Part shown: positions 1 through 6,967 of the stretch, in pieces | Layout: each line of letters opens with the position of its first letter | How positions within the stretch are numbered: position 1 is the stretch's first letter | Origin: Lachnospiraceae bacterium | Lineage (GTDB): Bacteria > Bacillota > Clostridia > Lachnospirales > Lachnospiraceae | NCBI GenBank assembly: GCA_017548765.1 | Contig: JAFYZH010000063.1 | Span: 1 to 64,000, forward strand | Length of the DNA stretch: 64,000 nt | Direction: 5' to 3' | The notes under the pieces: model-generated | What the model saw: only the letters and a program-made list of their open reading frames with translations | Told to the model about the DNA's origin: nothing | The model's database searches: none | Program-made: the position numbers and the translations under genes

Positions 1-205
1 ACCTCTGGTGTATCGGTTGTCAACCAATGGCATGGCCGAGTAGCCAAGTCGGGCAGGGATAAACGCTGAAGGCATCTAAGCGTGAAGCCCCCCTCAAGAT
101 GAGATATCCATATCAGACCCCTTGAAGACGACGAGGAGATAGGGCAGAGGTGGAAGCACAGTAATGTGTTAAGCTGACTGTTACTAATAGGTCGAAAGCT
201 TGATC
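1..205 (+). rRNA. 23S ribosomal RNA, 3' end (partial)
   Basis: The sequence matches the conserved last part of bacterial 23S rRNA: the segment around 1-20, the 'gaaggcatctaagcgtgaag' stretch near 69-88, and the closing 'ttactaataggtcgaaagct' block near 181-200. The 5' part of the gene lies outside the window. The mature 3' end is placed at about 205 by resemblance and could be off by a few bases. No 5S rRNA gene follows before the terminator at 278-309. Confidence 0.93.
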
Positions 206-277
206 TATGGTTTAAGCGCAAAGGAATGTCGCAATGATCTATATGCAGTTTTGAAGGTGTAAAGAACGAAAGTTACA

Positions 278-309
278 CCCGCCATTTCGAAAAGAGATGG
301 CGGGTTTTT
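278..309 (+). terminator. Rho-independent terminator of the rRNA operon
   Basis: A perfect 8-bp G+C-rich stem (278-285 with 297-304) is followed by a run of five T. Just upstream, GGTGTAA (256-262) and TTACACC (273-279) form a second hairpin that shares two bases with the terminator stem, so the two may compete or stack. Confidence 0.85.
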
Positions 310-312
310 CTA

Positions 313-342
313 TTGTTATTTATCCTATTCGTATGTTATAAT
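313..342 (+). promoter_or_regulatory. Sigma-A promoter for the hydroxyacid dehydrogenase gene
   Basis: TTGTTA (313-318) and TATAAT (337-342) are separated by 18 bp. The -10 box is perfect and lies about 70 bp before the start codon at 411. Confidence 0.6.
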
Positions 343-410
343 CATGATGTAATGCAGGACGTACGCTCATCGCAGCGGTTCTGCTAAACTCTTTTTTGAG
401 AGGTATTTCC

Positions 411-1370
411 ATGAAATTAGTCATCTTGGATCATCATGCTTTAAACCCCGGCGATATGGACCTGACGGAGTTGCGTAGCTTCGGTGAGGTCACCGTCTAC
501 CCGCGCTCAAAGCCGGAGGAGGTCGTAGAACGGATCGGGGATGCAGAGATGATCTTTATCAATAAGGTCGTCATTGACCGAAATGTAATGGATGCCTGCC
601 CGAATCTTCGGTATGTCGGGGTCATGGCGACCGGTTACAACGTTGTGGATATCGATGCTGCGCGCGAGCGCGGGATCGTTGTGACGAATATTCCGGACTA
701 CAGCACCGAGTCGGTCGCGCAGTTTACATTTGCGCTGATCCTGGCCAGGGCGAACCGCGTGTACGAGCATTCGGCGTCGGTCCACGCCGGCGAATGGATC
801 GCTTCCCCGGACTTTTCGTATTGGAAGTATCCGCTGATCGATGTGCGTGATAAGACTCTGGGTATCTTTGGTTTCGGCGCTATCGGTCAGAGGGTTGCGA
901 AGATCGCATTGGCCATGGGCATGCGTGTGTTGTATTACACGAGGACGCATCATCCTGAACTCGATACCGAGGACTGTCATTATGCAGATGCGGACACTGT
1001 GCTCGCACAGGCGGATATCGTCACCTTGCATTTGCCGCTTACAAAGGACAATGAAGGCATGGTATGCAAGGAGTGGATCGCGAAGATGAAGGACGGAGCG
1101 TGGCTGATCAATACGGCGCGCGGAGGCTTGATCCGCGAGGAGGATCTGGCGCAGGCGCTGAAGGACGGCAAACTTGGGTATGCAGCGTCCGACGTGGTCC
1201 GTGTAGAGCCGATGGCTGCAGATAATCCGCTGCTTGACGCACCGAATATGACGATCACGCCGCACATCGCGTGGGCCAGCTTTGAAGCCCGCGACCGCCT
1301 GATGAAGATCGCCGCGGAAAATGTGCGCTGTTATCTGGCAGGGAAGCCGCAGAACAATGTGGCGCAATAG
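411..1370 (+). CDS. hprA: D-2-hydroxyacid dehydrogenase, glycerate dehydrogenase-like
   Basis: This NAD-dependent 2-hydroxyacid dehydrogenase (319 residues) probably reduces hydroxypyruvate or a similar 2-oxoacid in the cytoplasm. It shows the substrate-domain block VMATGYNVVDIDAA, a Rossmann GFGAIG nucleotide loop in mid-protein, and the family's Arg-Glu-His active-site set: Arg237 in NTARGG, Glu266 in RVEP and His285 in PHIAWAS. The ATG at 411 is chosen because GAGAGG lies 7 bp upstream; a TTG at 396 in the same frame has no such site. The gene appears monocistronic, with its own promoter after the rRNA terminator and a hairpin-rich element after it. Family assignment is firm. Glycerate as the physiological substrate is inferred from overall resemblance to HprA rather than proven by any residue. 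Confidence 0.9.
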   Translation: MKLVILDHHALNPGDMDLTELRSFGEVTVYPRSKPEEVVERIGDAEMIFINKVVIDRNVMDACPNLRYVGVMATGYNVVDIDAARERGIVVTNIPDYSTESVAQFTFALILARANRVYEHSASVHAGEWIASPDFSYWKYPLIDVRDKTLGIFGFGAIGQRVAKIALAMGMRVLYYTRTHHPELDTEDCHYADADTVLAQADIVTLHLPLTKDNEGMVCKEWIAKMKDGAWLINTARGGLIREEDLAQALKDGKLGYAASDVVRVEPMAADNPLLDAPNMTITPHIAWASFEARDRLMKIAAENVRCYLAGKPQNNVAQ

Positions 1371-1548
1371 CGAGCTAAGCGCAAAACGTACTGCTATGGT
1401 TCTTAGACTGTGAAAGCTCGCTTTCATAAGGCAAAGAACCATAGCAGAAACGTTTGCTCATTTATGAGCAAACGTTCATCCGACGAGTGCGGAGCAATCG
1501 GCGGATGTGCGTTTTGCAAAGAGCGGCTCTTACGCCGTGAAAGCTCGC
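1370..1548. other. Nested hairpin element (multi-branched structured region)
   Basis: Several inverted repeats nest inside each other. GCGAGCT (1370-1376) can pair with AGCTCGC (1542-1548), and the 11-bp arm 1381-1391 pairs with 1507-1517 with one G-T. Enclosed are a perfect 13-bp stem (1392-1404 with 1434-1446) carrying an inner GAAAGC/GCTTTC hairpin, a perfect 13-bp stem with a tiny loop (1449-1461 with 1464-1476), and CATCCG/CGGATG (1477-1482 with 1502-1507). No T-run follows, so this is not a simple terminator. It lies between the 3' ends of convergent genes. It could be a structured RNA, a REP/MITE-like element or an unusual 3' region; the sequence does not decide between these. Confidence 0.55.
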
Positions 1549-1585
1549 AAAAAAAATCCCGCTCGTTCCTTTCGGAATGAGCGGG
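1549..1585 (-). terminator. Terminator of the small minus-strand gene
   Basis: Reading the minus strand, a 12-bp stem with one mismatch (1574-1585 with 1558-1569) and a four-base loop is followed by a run of eight T (the A-run at 1549-1556). Confidence 0.8.
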
Positions 1586-1611
1586 TGAAAGATCACTATG
1601 AGGATCCGGGA

Positions 1612-1809
1612 TTACAGCTCTACAAAGCCTTTTACGGAACCGTTGATCACGTAGTAAGCCTTCTTCTCTTCAGCCTTAACGTAGATCTCTACAGTCTCCA
1701 TATCCTTAACCTTGTTGCCTGCATTTACCCATGCGTCCTTAACAAGTGCCTTGATATCGGTATCGGTGATCTCAACGCCGGGTGCCTGAATGGTAAGAGT
1801 AGATTTCAT
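1612..1809 (-). CDS. Small conserved protein, DUF6465-like
   Basis: A 65-residue acidic and lysine-rich protein with no signal peptide or membrane segment. The pattern of an N-terminal beta strand, a helix containing KALVKDAWVNAGNKVKD and a C-terminal AYYVINGSVKGFVEL strand resembles the short clostridial family I recall as DUF6465. Its function is unknown. A consensus AAGGAGGT site sits 8-9 bp before the ATG, and the gene has a clear promoter (1897-1925) and a strong terminator (1549-1585), so it is expressed as a single-gene unit. A 22-bp perfect palindrome lies just upstream of the -35 box and may regulate it. That the ORF is a gene is fairly certain; the family name is from memory and unchecked. 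Confidence 0.75.
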   Translation of the reverse strand: MKSTLTIQAPGVEITDTDIKALVKDAWVNAGNKVKDMETVEIYVKAEEKKAYYVINGSVKGFVEL

Positions 1810-1896
1810 AATTAGTTACCTCCTTTTTTGCATATGGCCCGTGGGGGCGGACCTGCCTTCGTAATTACACGACTTTCGGACCTCGGTCCGTAAAAG

Positions 1897-1925
1897 ATAA
1901 TATACGATAAAATCGGTTCTGTAAA
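1897..1925 (-). promoter_or_regulatory. Sigma-A promoter, minus strand
   Basis: On the minus strand TTTACA (1925-1920) and TATTAT (1902-1897) are spaced by 17 bp, about 90 bp before the ATG of the small gene at 1809. Confidence 0.65.
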
Positions 1926-1937
1926 GTGTAAACACAA

Positions 1938-1959
1938 ATTGTACTAAATTTAGTACAAT
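1938..1959. promoter_or_regulatory. Perfect 22-bp palindrome, probable operator
   Basis: ATTGTACTAAA is followed directly by its exact reverse complement. The site lies 12 bp upstream of the -35 box of the minus-strand promoter and about 100 bp upstream of hisH. A second, interrupted inverted repeat CGTACC/GGTACG lies at 1963-1968 and 1977-1982. Position and symmetry suggest a dimeric repressor or activator site; the regulator is unknown. Confidence 0.55.
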
Positions 1960-2062
1960 CTGCGTACCTATTCCATGGTACGATTGACATCTAATAGAAG
2001 AAACAATCATTTCTCACGTGAAAGCTCCTCGTAGGAAGCATTTCATGAGGAAGGAGTAGCAT

Positions 2063-2674
2063 ATGATAGCGATCATTGACTATGATGCCGGAAATTTGAA
2101 GAGTGTTGAGAAAGCGCTGGTCTCGTTGGGACAGGAGTGCGTGATCACACGCAAACGTAAGGAGATCATGAAGGCGGACCGACTGATCCTGCCCGGTGTG
2201 GGGGCGTTCGGAGACGCCATGGGAAGACTTCACCAGTATGACTTAGTGGAGCCGATCCAGAGTTTCGTTAAGACCGGTAAGCCGTTCTTGGGCATCTGCC
2301 TGGGTCTGCAGTTGATGTTTGAAAGCAGCGAGGAAGCGCCGGGCGTGGAAGGCCTGAACCTTCTGCCGGGACAGATCCTGCGTATCCCGGATGCGCCGGG
2401 GCTGAAGATCCCGCACATCGGGTGGAATTCCCTGACGAAGACGAACCCGGATTCGCGCCTGCTGAAGGACATCAAAGAGGGCGCTTATGTATATTTCGTT
2501 CATTCCTACTATCTGAAGGCGGAGCACGAGGCCGATGTGTGCGCGTCGACGTTTTATTCGACGACGATCCACGCGGCGGTAGAGCATGAAAACGTTTTCG
2601 CTTGCCAGTTCCATCCGGAGAAGAGCGGAACCGTAGGACTTCAGATATTGACCAATTTCACAAAATTGGATTAA
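2063..2674 (+). CDS. hisH: Imidazole glycerol phosphate synthase, glutaminase subunit
   Basis: HisH hydrolyses glutamine and channels ammonia to HisF, which makes imidazole glycerol phosphate and AICAR in histidine biosynthesis. The 203-residue length is normal. It shows the class I amidotransferase nucleophile in GICLGLQ (Cys near residue 78), the oxyanion-region [13 protein letters not shown], and the His-Glu pair in FHPEKSG near residues 185-191. AAGGAG lies 8 bp before the ATG. hisF follows 11 bp after the stop and mazG 8 bp after hisF, giving a compact operon. No other his genes are visible in the window, so the pathway must be split across the genome. Confidence 0.96.
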   Translation: MIAIIDYDAGNLKSVEKALVSLGQECVITRKRKEIMKADRLILPGVGAFGDAMGRLHQYDLVEPIQSFVKTGKPFLGICLGLQLMFESSEEAPGVEGLNLLPGQILRIPDAPGLKIPHIGWNSLTKTNPDSRLLKDIKEGAYVYFVHSYYLKAEHEADVCASTFYSTTIHAAVEHENVFACQFHPEKSGTVGLQILTNFTKLD

Positions 2675-2685
2675 GGGGGCAGAAT

Positions 2686-3450
2686 ATGTTCACAAAGAGG
2701 ATCATTCCCTGTCTGGATGTTCATGCTGGACGTGTAGTCAAGGGTGTTAATTTCGTTAATCTGCGTGATGCGGGCGACCCCGTCGAGGTCGGCGCGGCTT
2801 ATGATACCGCGGGCGCAGATGAGCTTGTTTTTCTGGATATCACGGCATCTTCCGATGCGAGAAATATCGTGATCGACATGGTCCGTCGTGTGGCGGAGCG
2901 TGTGTTTATACCATTTACGGTCGGCGGAGGCATCCGCACGGTCGATGATTTCCGCGCGATCCTGCGTGAGGGCGCGGATAAGATCTCGGTGAATTCCGCA
3001 GCGATCAATACGCCGCGGCTCATCAGCGATGCTGCCGACAAATTCGGAAGCCAGTGCGTAGTCGTGGCGATCGACGCCAGACGTCGTGAGGACGGCAGCG
3101 GATGGAACGTGTTTAAGAACGGCGGACGCATCGATACCGGTCTGGACGCGATCGAGTGGGCCGCGAAGGCAAATAAACTCGGCGCGGGCGAGATCCTGCT
3201 GACCAGCATGGACTGCGACGGCACGAAGGCCGGCTATGATAACGAACTGACCCGCCAGGTGGCGGAGGCTGTTTCCATCCCCGTGATCGCTTCCGGCGGC
3301 GCGGGCACCATGGAGCACTTTTACGATGCATTGACCGTGGGAAAAGCGGACGCGGCGCTGGCTGCTTCGCTGTTCCACTATAAGGAGATGGAGATCTCCG
3401 CGCTGAAGGATTATCTGGCAGAGCGCGGTGTGCCCGTTCGTCGTGTTTAG
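2686..3450 (+). CDS. hisF: Imidazole glycerol phosphate synthase, cyclase subunit
   Basis: HisF is the (beta/alpha)8-barrel cyclase that uses HisH-derived ammonia to convert PRFAR to imidazole glycerol phosphate and AICAR. The 254-residue protein begins with the family signature [12 protein letters not shown], whose Asp is the first catalytic acid; the second lies in AIDARR near residue 130. Phosphate-binding glycines are seen in FTVGGGIRT and in VIASGGAGT. The ATG at 2686 follows a GGGGGC site; an in-frame upstream extension into hisH has no support. It is translated directly after hisH, as expected for a 1:1 heterodimer. Confidence 0.96.
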   Translation: MFTKRIIPCLDVHAGRVVKGVNFVNLRDAGDPVEVGAAYDTAGADELVFLDITASSDARNIVIDMVRRVAERVFIPFTVGGGIRTVDDFRAILREGADKISVNSAAINTPRLISDAADKFGSQCVVVAIDARRREDGSGWNVFKNGGRIDTGLDAIEWAAKANKLGAGEILLTSMDCDGTKAGYDNELTRQVAEAVSIPVIASGGAGTMEHFYDALTVGKADAALAASLFHYKEMEISALKDYLAERGVPVRRV

Positions 3451-3458
3451 GAGTCGAT

Positions 3459-4163
3459 ATGTACGATTTTGATGAATTTCGCAGTGTGATAAAGGCTCTG
3501 CGTAACCCGGAGACGGGATGCCCGTGGGACCGCGTGCAGACGCACGAGACGCTGATCCCGTGCCTGATCGAGGAGACCTACGAGGTGATCGAGGGGATCC
3601 GCATCTGGCAGGACAGCGCGGACGCGGAGAATTTCTGCGAGGAGCTGGGCGACCTGTTGCTTCAGGTGGTCATGCAGTCGCAGATCGCGTCGGAGGAAGG
3701 CCTGTTTACGTTGGATGATGTGATCAACAACGTTTGCGATAAGATGTACCGTCGACATCCGCATGTGTTCGGTGATGTCGTGGCAAATGACGCTGCTTCC
3801 GCCCTGGCTTCGTGGGAGACGGCGAAAGGAAAAGAAAAAGGCAAGGACCAGATCAAGAACCAGGTCGAGGCCGTGCCGGTTTCATTTCCCGCGTTGTACC
3901 GCTACCAGAAGATGCTGAAGAAGGCTGTGAAACACTATGCGTACGAGAGCGGACGCGAGGCCGCGGCCGACAAACTGCAAAAACTTACCGAAGAAGTGAA
4001 GCAGGCTGAGACCGGGACGTACGATATGGCGAAGAAGCAGGCGCTGGTCGCAGACATGCTTCGGCAGGTGGTCGAGATCTCGGCGGCTTTGGATGTCAAT
4101 GCAGAGGATGCCCTGAAGGAAGCCTGCACGTCGTTCGGAAAAGAGTTTCAGGATGCGAAGTGA
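3459..4163 (+). CDS. mazG: MazG family nucleoside triphosphate pyrophosphohydrolase
   Basis: MazG proteins hydrolyse (d)NTPs to monophosphates and pyrophosphate and act as house-cleaning or alarmone-lowering enzymes. The N-terminal domain has the canonical GCPWD..QTHETL start and the metal-binding acidic helices EETYEVIEGI and EELGDLLLQV. The C-terminal half (about residues 120-234) is helical and charged, as in other two-domain MazG proteins, though shorter than the 260-residue E. coli enzyme. It is the last gene of the hisH-hisF unit, ending before the terminator at 4245-4290. HisE is a distant relative with the same fold. The position next to hisHF is therefore suggestive, but the sequence motifs are those of true MazG. 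Confidence 0.92.
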   Translation: MYDFDEFRSVIKALRNPETGCPWDRVQTHETLIPCLIEETYEVIEGIRIWQDSADAENFCEELGDLLLQVVMQSQIASEEGLFTLDDVINNVCDKMYRRHPHVFGDVVANDAASALASWETAKGKEKGKDQIKNQVEAVPVSFPALYRYQKMLKKAVKHYAYESGREAAADKLQKLTEEVKQAETGTYDMAKKQALVADMLRQVVEISAALDVNAEDALKEACTSFGKEFQDAK

Positions 4164-4244
4164 GTCTCCTGACCGCGACATTGTGTGAAGTTAAATTCGA
4201 TTTTATATAAATTTGGAAACACAAGATAATCTATCGTTTTCTAC

Positions 4245-4290
4245 ACCCCCTTTGTGCTACTATTTTTGTAGGCAGAGGGGGGGCTTTTTC
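4245..4290 (+). terminator. Terminator of the hisHF-mazG operon
   Basis: A C-rich arm beginning at 4245 pairs imperfectly with the G-rich arm ending near 4283, followed by five T. It lies between mazG and comM. Confidence 0.6.
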
Positions 4291-4333
4291 TGTCTGATAA
4301 TGCGTACTACAGATTCAGGAAGGGATATTATAT

Positions 4334-5866
4334 ATGGTAGGGATCACGTATTGCGCCGCGCTTTCGGGCGTGGAAGGGGTATTGCTGGCGGTCGAGGCAG
4401 ACGCCTCGGAGGGTTTTCCGCAGTTCGAGATGGTCGGGCTGCTCGCTTCGGAAGTGCGGGAAGCACGGGAGCGCGTGCGGACCGCGATCGGGAATTCCGG
4501 TTATGACCTTCCGGTCATGAAATATACGATCAATCTGTCGCCGGCGGATATCCGAAAAGCGGGTAATTATTACGACCTGCCTATCGCGATGGCGGTTTTG
4601 TCATCGATCCGCATCGTCGAGAGGTCGAAGGTTTCTTCCTATTTTATGATCGGTGAGCTGAGCCTGGAGGGCGTTTTACGTCCCGTGAGCGGCACGCTCT
4701 CGTTTGTGATCGCCGCACGGAAGAACGGCTTTACCAAATGCATCGTCCCCTCGGAAAATGCGAAAGAAGCAGCCTTGATCGAGGGGATGGAGATATTTGC
4801 TTTCTCCTCGCTCAGGGAGTGCGTCCGTTTCTTCGAGGAAGGCGAAACGGCCGATGCTTATGTGCCGGACCCGAAGGATTATGTAGCAGATGAGAGGGAA
4901 AGGACACTCGATTTTTCGGAGATCGTCGGGCAGGAAAACCTGAAACGTGCGGCGATGGTCGCCTGTGCGGGCTTACATAACATGCTCATGATAGGGCCGC
5001 CCGGAAGCGGGAAGACGATGCTGGCGCGGCGCCTGCCGACCATCCTGCCGCCGATGCATCTCGAGGAAGCCATCGAGGTGACCGGGATCCACAGCGTGTG
5101 CGGCCTGGTCTCGCCGGGACATCCGCTGATCACGGCGAGACCGTTTCGCAGTCCGCATCATACCAGCAGTGCTATAGCCCTGGTCGGCGGCGGCTCGGTC
5201 CCCAGGCCGGGCGAGATGTCCCTCGCGCACAGGGGCGTGTTGTTTCTGGATGAATTACCCGAGTTCGGAAAGCAGGTCCTGGAGGTCATGCGACAGCCGT
5301 TGGAGGACCGCAGGGTCGTCATCAGCCGCGTTCACGGAAGTTATGTGTTTCCGACCTCCGTGATGCTGGTCGCGGCCATGAACCCTTGCAACTGCGGGTA
5401 CTATCCGGACCGCACGAAATGCAAATGCAACGATCACGACATTGCCCGATACTTAGGGCGGATCAGCCGTCCCATCCTGGACCGGATCGACATCACGGTG
5501 GAGGCCGCACGTGTCCCGTACGATTCCATTTCCGTCAGATCGGGCGGCGTGACCAGCGCGGAACTATCCGAAAAGGTCAGCGCTGCGATGGAGATCCAGA
5601 GGCGGCGATATGATAAGGAAGGAATATCCTTCAACTCGCAACTATCAGGCGCACTGATAAAGAAGTATTGCAGGCTTGGGAGAGAGGAAGAAGATCTGAT
5701 GAAACAAGCGTACGAGACCTACGATTTCAGTACGCGGACTTATACACGCGTGCTTAAGGTGGCGCGGACCATAGCGGACCTCGAGGCGAGTGAAGAGATC
5801 CGGATGGAGCATCTTTCGGAGGCGGTGCGCTACCGAAGCCTGGAACATAGCATATGGAAGAGGTGA
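4334..5866 (+). CDS. comM: YifB/ComM family Mg chelatase-like AAA+ ATPase
   Basis: ComM-type AAA+ helicases promote branch migration during integration of transforming DNA. The 510-residue protein has the N-terminal ChlI/Lon-like domain (PQFEMVGLLASEVREARER), a central Walker A GPPGSGKTMLARRLP near residue 220, Walker B GVLFLDELPEF near 300, sensor-1 region AAMNPCNCGYY, and a C-terminal helical domain. The CNCGYYPDRTKCKC segment is the usual cysteine-rich loop. AGGAAGGGA precedes the ATG. dprA starts 4 bp after its stop, so the two transformation genes are coupled. Length and motifs are complete. Confidence 0.94.
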   Translation: MVGITYCAALSGVEGVLLAVEADASEGFPQFEMVGLLASEVREARERVRTAIGNSGYDLPVMKYTINLSPADIRKAGNYYDLPIAMAVLSSIRIVERSKVSSYFMIGELSLEGVLRPVSGTLSFVIAARKNGFTKCIVPSENAKEAALIEGMEIFAFSSLRECVRFFEEGETADAYVPDPKDYVADERERTLDFSEIVGQENLKRAAMVACAGLHNMLMIGPPGSGKTMLARRLPTILPPMHLEEAIEVTGIHSVCGLVSPGHPLITARPFRSPHHTSSAIALVGGGSVPRPGEMSLAHRGVLFLDELPEFGKQVLEVMRQPLEDRRVVISRVHGSYVFPTSVMLVAAMNPCNCGYYPDRTKCKCNDHDIARYLGRISRPILDRIDITVEAARVPYDSISVRSGGVTSAELSEKVSAAMEIQRRRYDKEGISFNSQLSGALIKKYCRLGREEEDLMKQAYETYDFSTRTYTRVLKVARTIADLEASEEIRMEHLSEAVRYRSLEHSIWKR

Positions 5867-5870
5867 GTAT

Positions 5871-6965
5871 TTGACGAAGGAAGAGGCGTGGTTTTGTTTA
5901 TGCAGCATACCGGACATGGATTCGTTCCGGATGCAGAGGTTCGTATCTTTGTTTGACGATGTGCGGGAACTGTTTTCGGAGGATTTGTCGGAACTTGATA
6001 CGGGGGAGCTGTTTTCGCATGCATTTTTCGCGACGATGCTTGCAGCGATACGAAACCAAGACAGGATCCCGGAGCAGATGAAGAAGCTGGAGGAGAAAGG
6101 GATCCGCTTTGTATCGATCGAAGACCCTGCTTACCCGGAACGATTGCAGACCATGGTGGATCCGCCGCTGGGGCTGTTCTACCGCGGGGCGCTTCCCCGC
6201 GACGGCCTGAAAAGTGCGGCGATCATCGGGGCACGCACATGCAGTGAATATGGACGGAACGCTGCATACAGTTTCGGAAGGTATCTGGCGCAGAACGGCG
6301 TGCAGGTCATCAGCGGGATGGCACTGGGCGCGGACGGTGCGGGGCAGTGGGGAGCATTGTCCGCGGAAGGAAAGAGTTACGCGGTTTTGGGAAGTGGCGC
6401 GGATGTCTGCTACCCGCAGGAACACTTTCCGCTGTATGAGAAACTCTGCGCCGAAGGCGGGGTGATATCGGAGTATCCGCCGGGCACGCCGGGGCTGGCA
6501 TTTCGCTTTCCGAGACGCAACCGGATCATCAGCGCATTGTCCGATTGTGTGATCGTGATCGAGGCGCGAAAGAAGAGCGGGACCATGACGACCGTGGATC
6601 ATGCGCTAAATCAGGGAAAGGATGTTTTCGCCCTTCCGGGGCGGTATAATGACCCGATGAGCCAGGGGTGCAACATGCTGATCAAGCAGGGCGCGGGCAT
6701 CCTGACGTGCCCGGAAGATCTCGCCGAAAGTTTGGGATTGATACCGTCGGAGGGAGATAAAAAATCAAAAAATATCAATTTGGGGCTTGCCAAAGAAGAG
6801 AATATGGTGTATAGTTGCATAAGTTTGCAACCCAAACACATGGATGATCTGCTCGAACAAATCGGGCAGTTGACTGTCGGCGAGCTGTCATTGGCCCTCA
6901 TGCGACTCGAGATCGCAGGGCTCATTCGTCAGTCCGGTTCCGGCTATTATGTGAGGAATGAGTAG
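5871..6965 (+). CDS. dprA: DNA-processing protein DprA
   Basis: DprA binds incoming single-stranded DNA and loads RecA during natural transformation. The protein is 364 residues from the TTG at 5871, chosen because GAGGTGA lies about 5 bp upstream and upstream candidates would overlap comM. The Rossmann-like core shows AIIGARTCSEYG, SGMALGADGAGQWGAL, AVLGSGADVCYP, the RNRIISAL loop and EARKKSGTMTT. A C-terminal winged helix (residues ~300-364, KHMDDLLEQIG..LRLEIAGLIRQ) matches the DML1-like tail. It lies between comM and topA with almost no spacing, a common clostridial gene order. One difference is AQWGA where many relatives have DxxAHxGAL, so the usual His is replaced. Confidence 0.93.
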   Translation: MTKEEAWFCLCSIPDMDSFRMQRFVSLFDDVRELFSEDLSELDTGELFSHAFFATMLAAIRNQDRIPEQMKKLEEKGIRFVSIEDPAYPERLQTMVDPPLGLFYRGALPRDGLKSAAIIGARTCSEYGRNAAYSFGRYLAQNGVQVISGMALGADGAGQWGALSAEGKSYAVLGSGADVCYPQEHFPLYEKLCAEGGVISEYPPGTPGLAFRFPRRNRIISALSDCVIVIEARKKSGTMTTVDHALNQGKDVFALPGRYNDPMSQGCNMLIKQGAGILTCPEDLAESLGLIPSEGDKKSKNINLGLAKEENMVYSCISLQPKHMDDLLEQIGQLTVGELSLALMRLEIAGLIRQSGSGYYVRNE

Positions 6966-6967
6966 AG

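Noticed and set aside
205..278. A diverged 5S rRNA after the 23S end
   Set aside because: The stretch is too short (about 75 bp) and lacks the conserved 5S core.
1984..2012. hisH promoter at TTGACA 1984-1989
   Set aside because: The -35 is perfect but no acceptable -10 lies 16-18 bp downstream.
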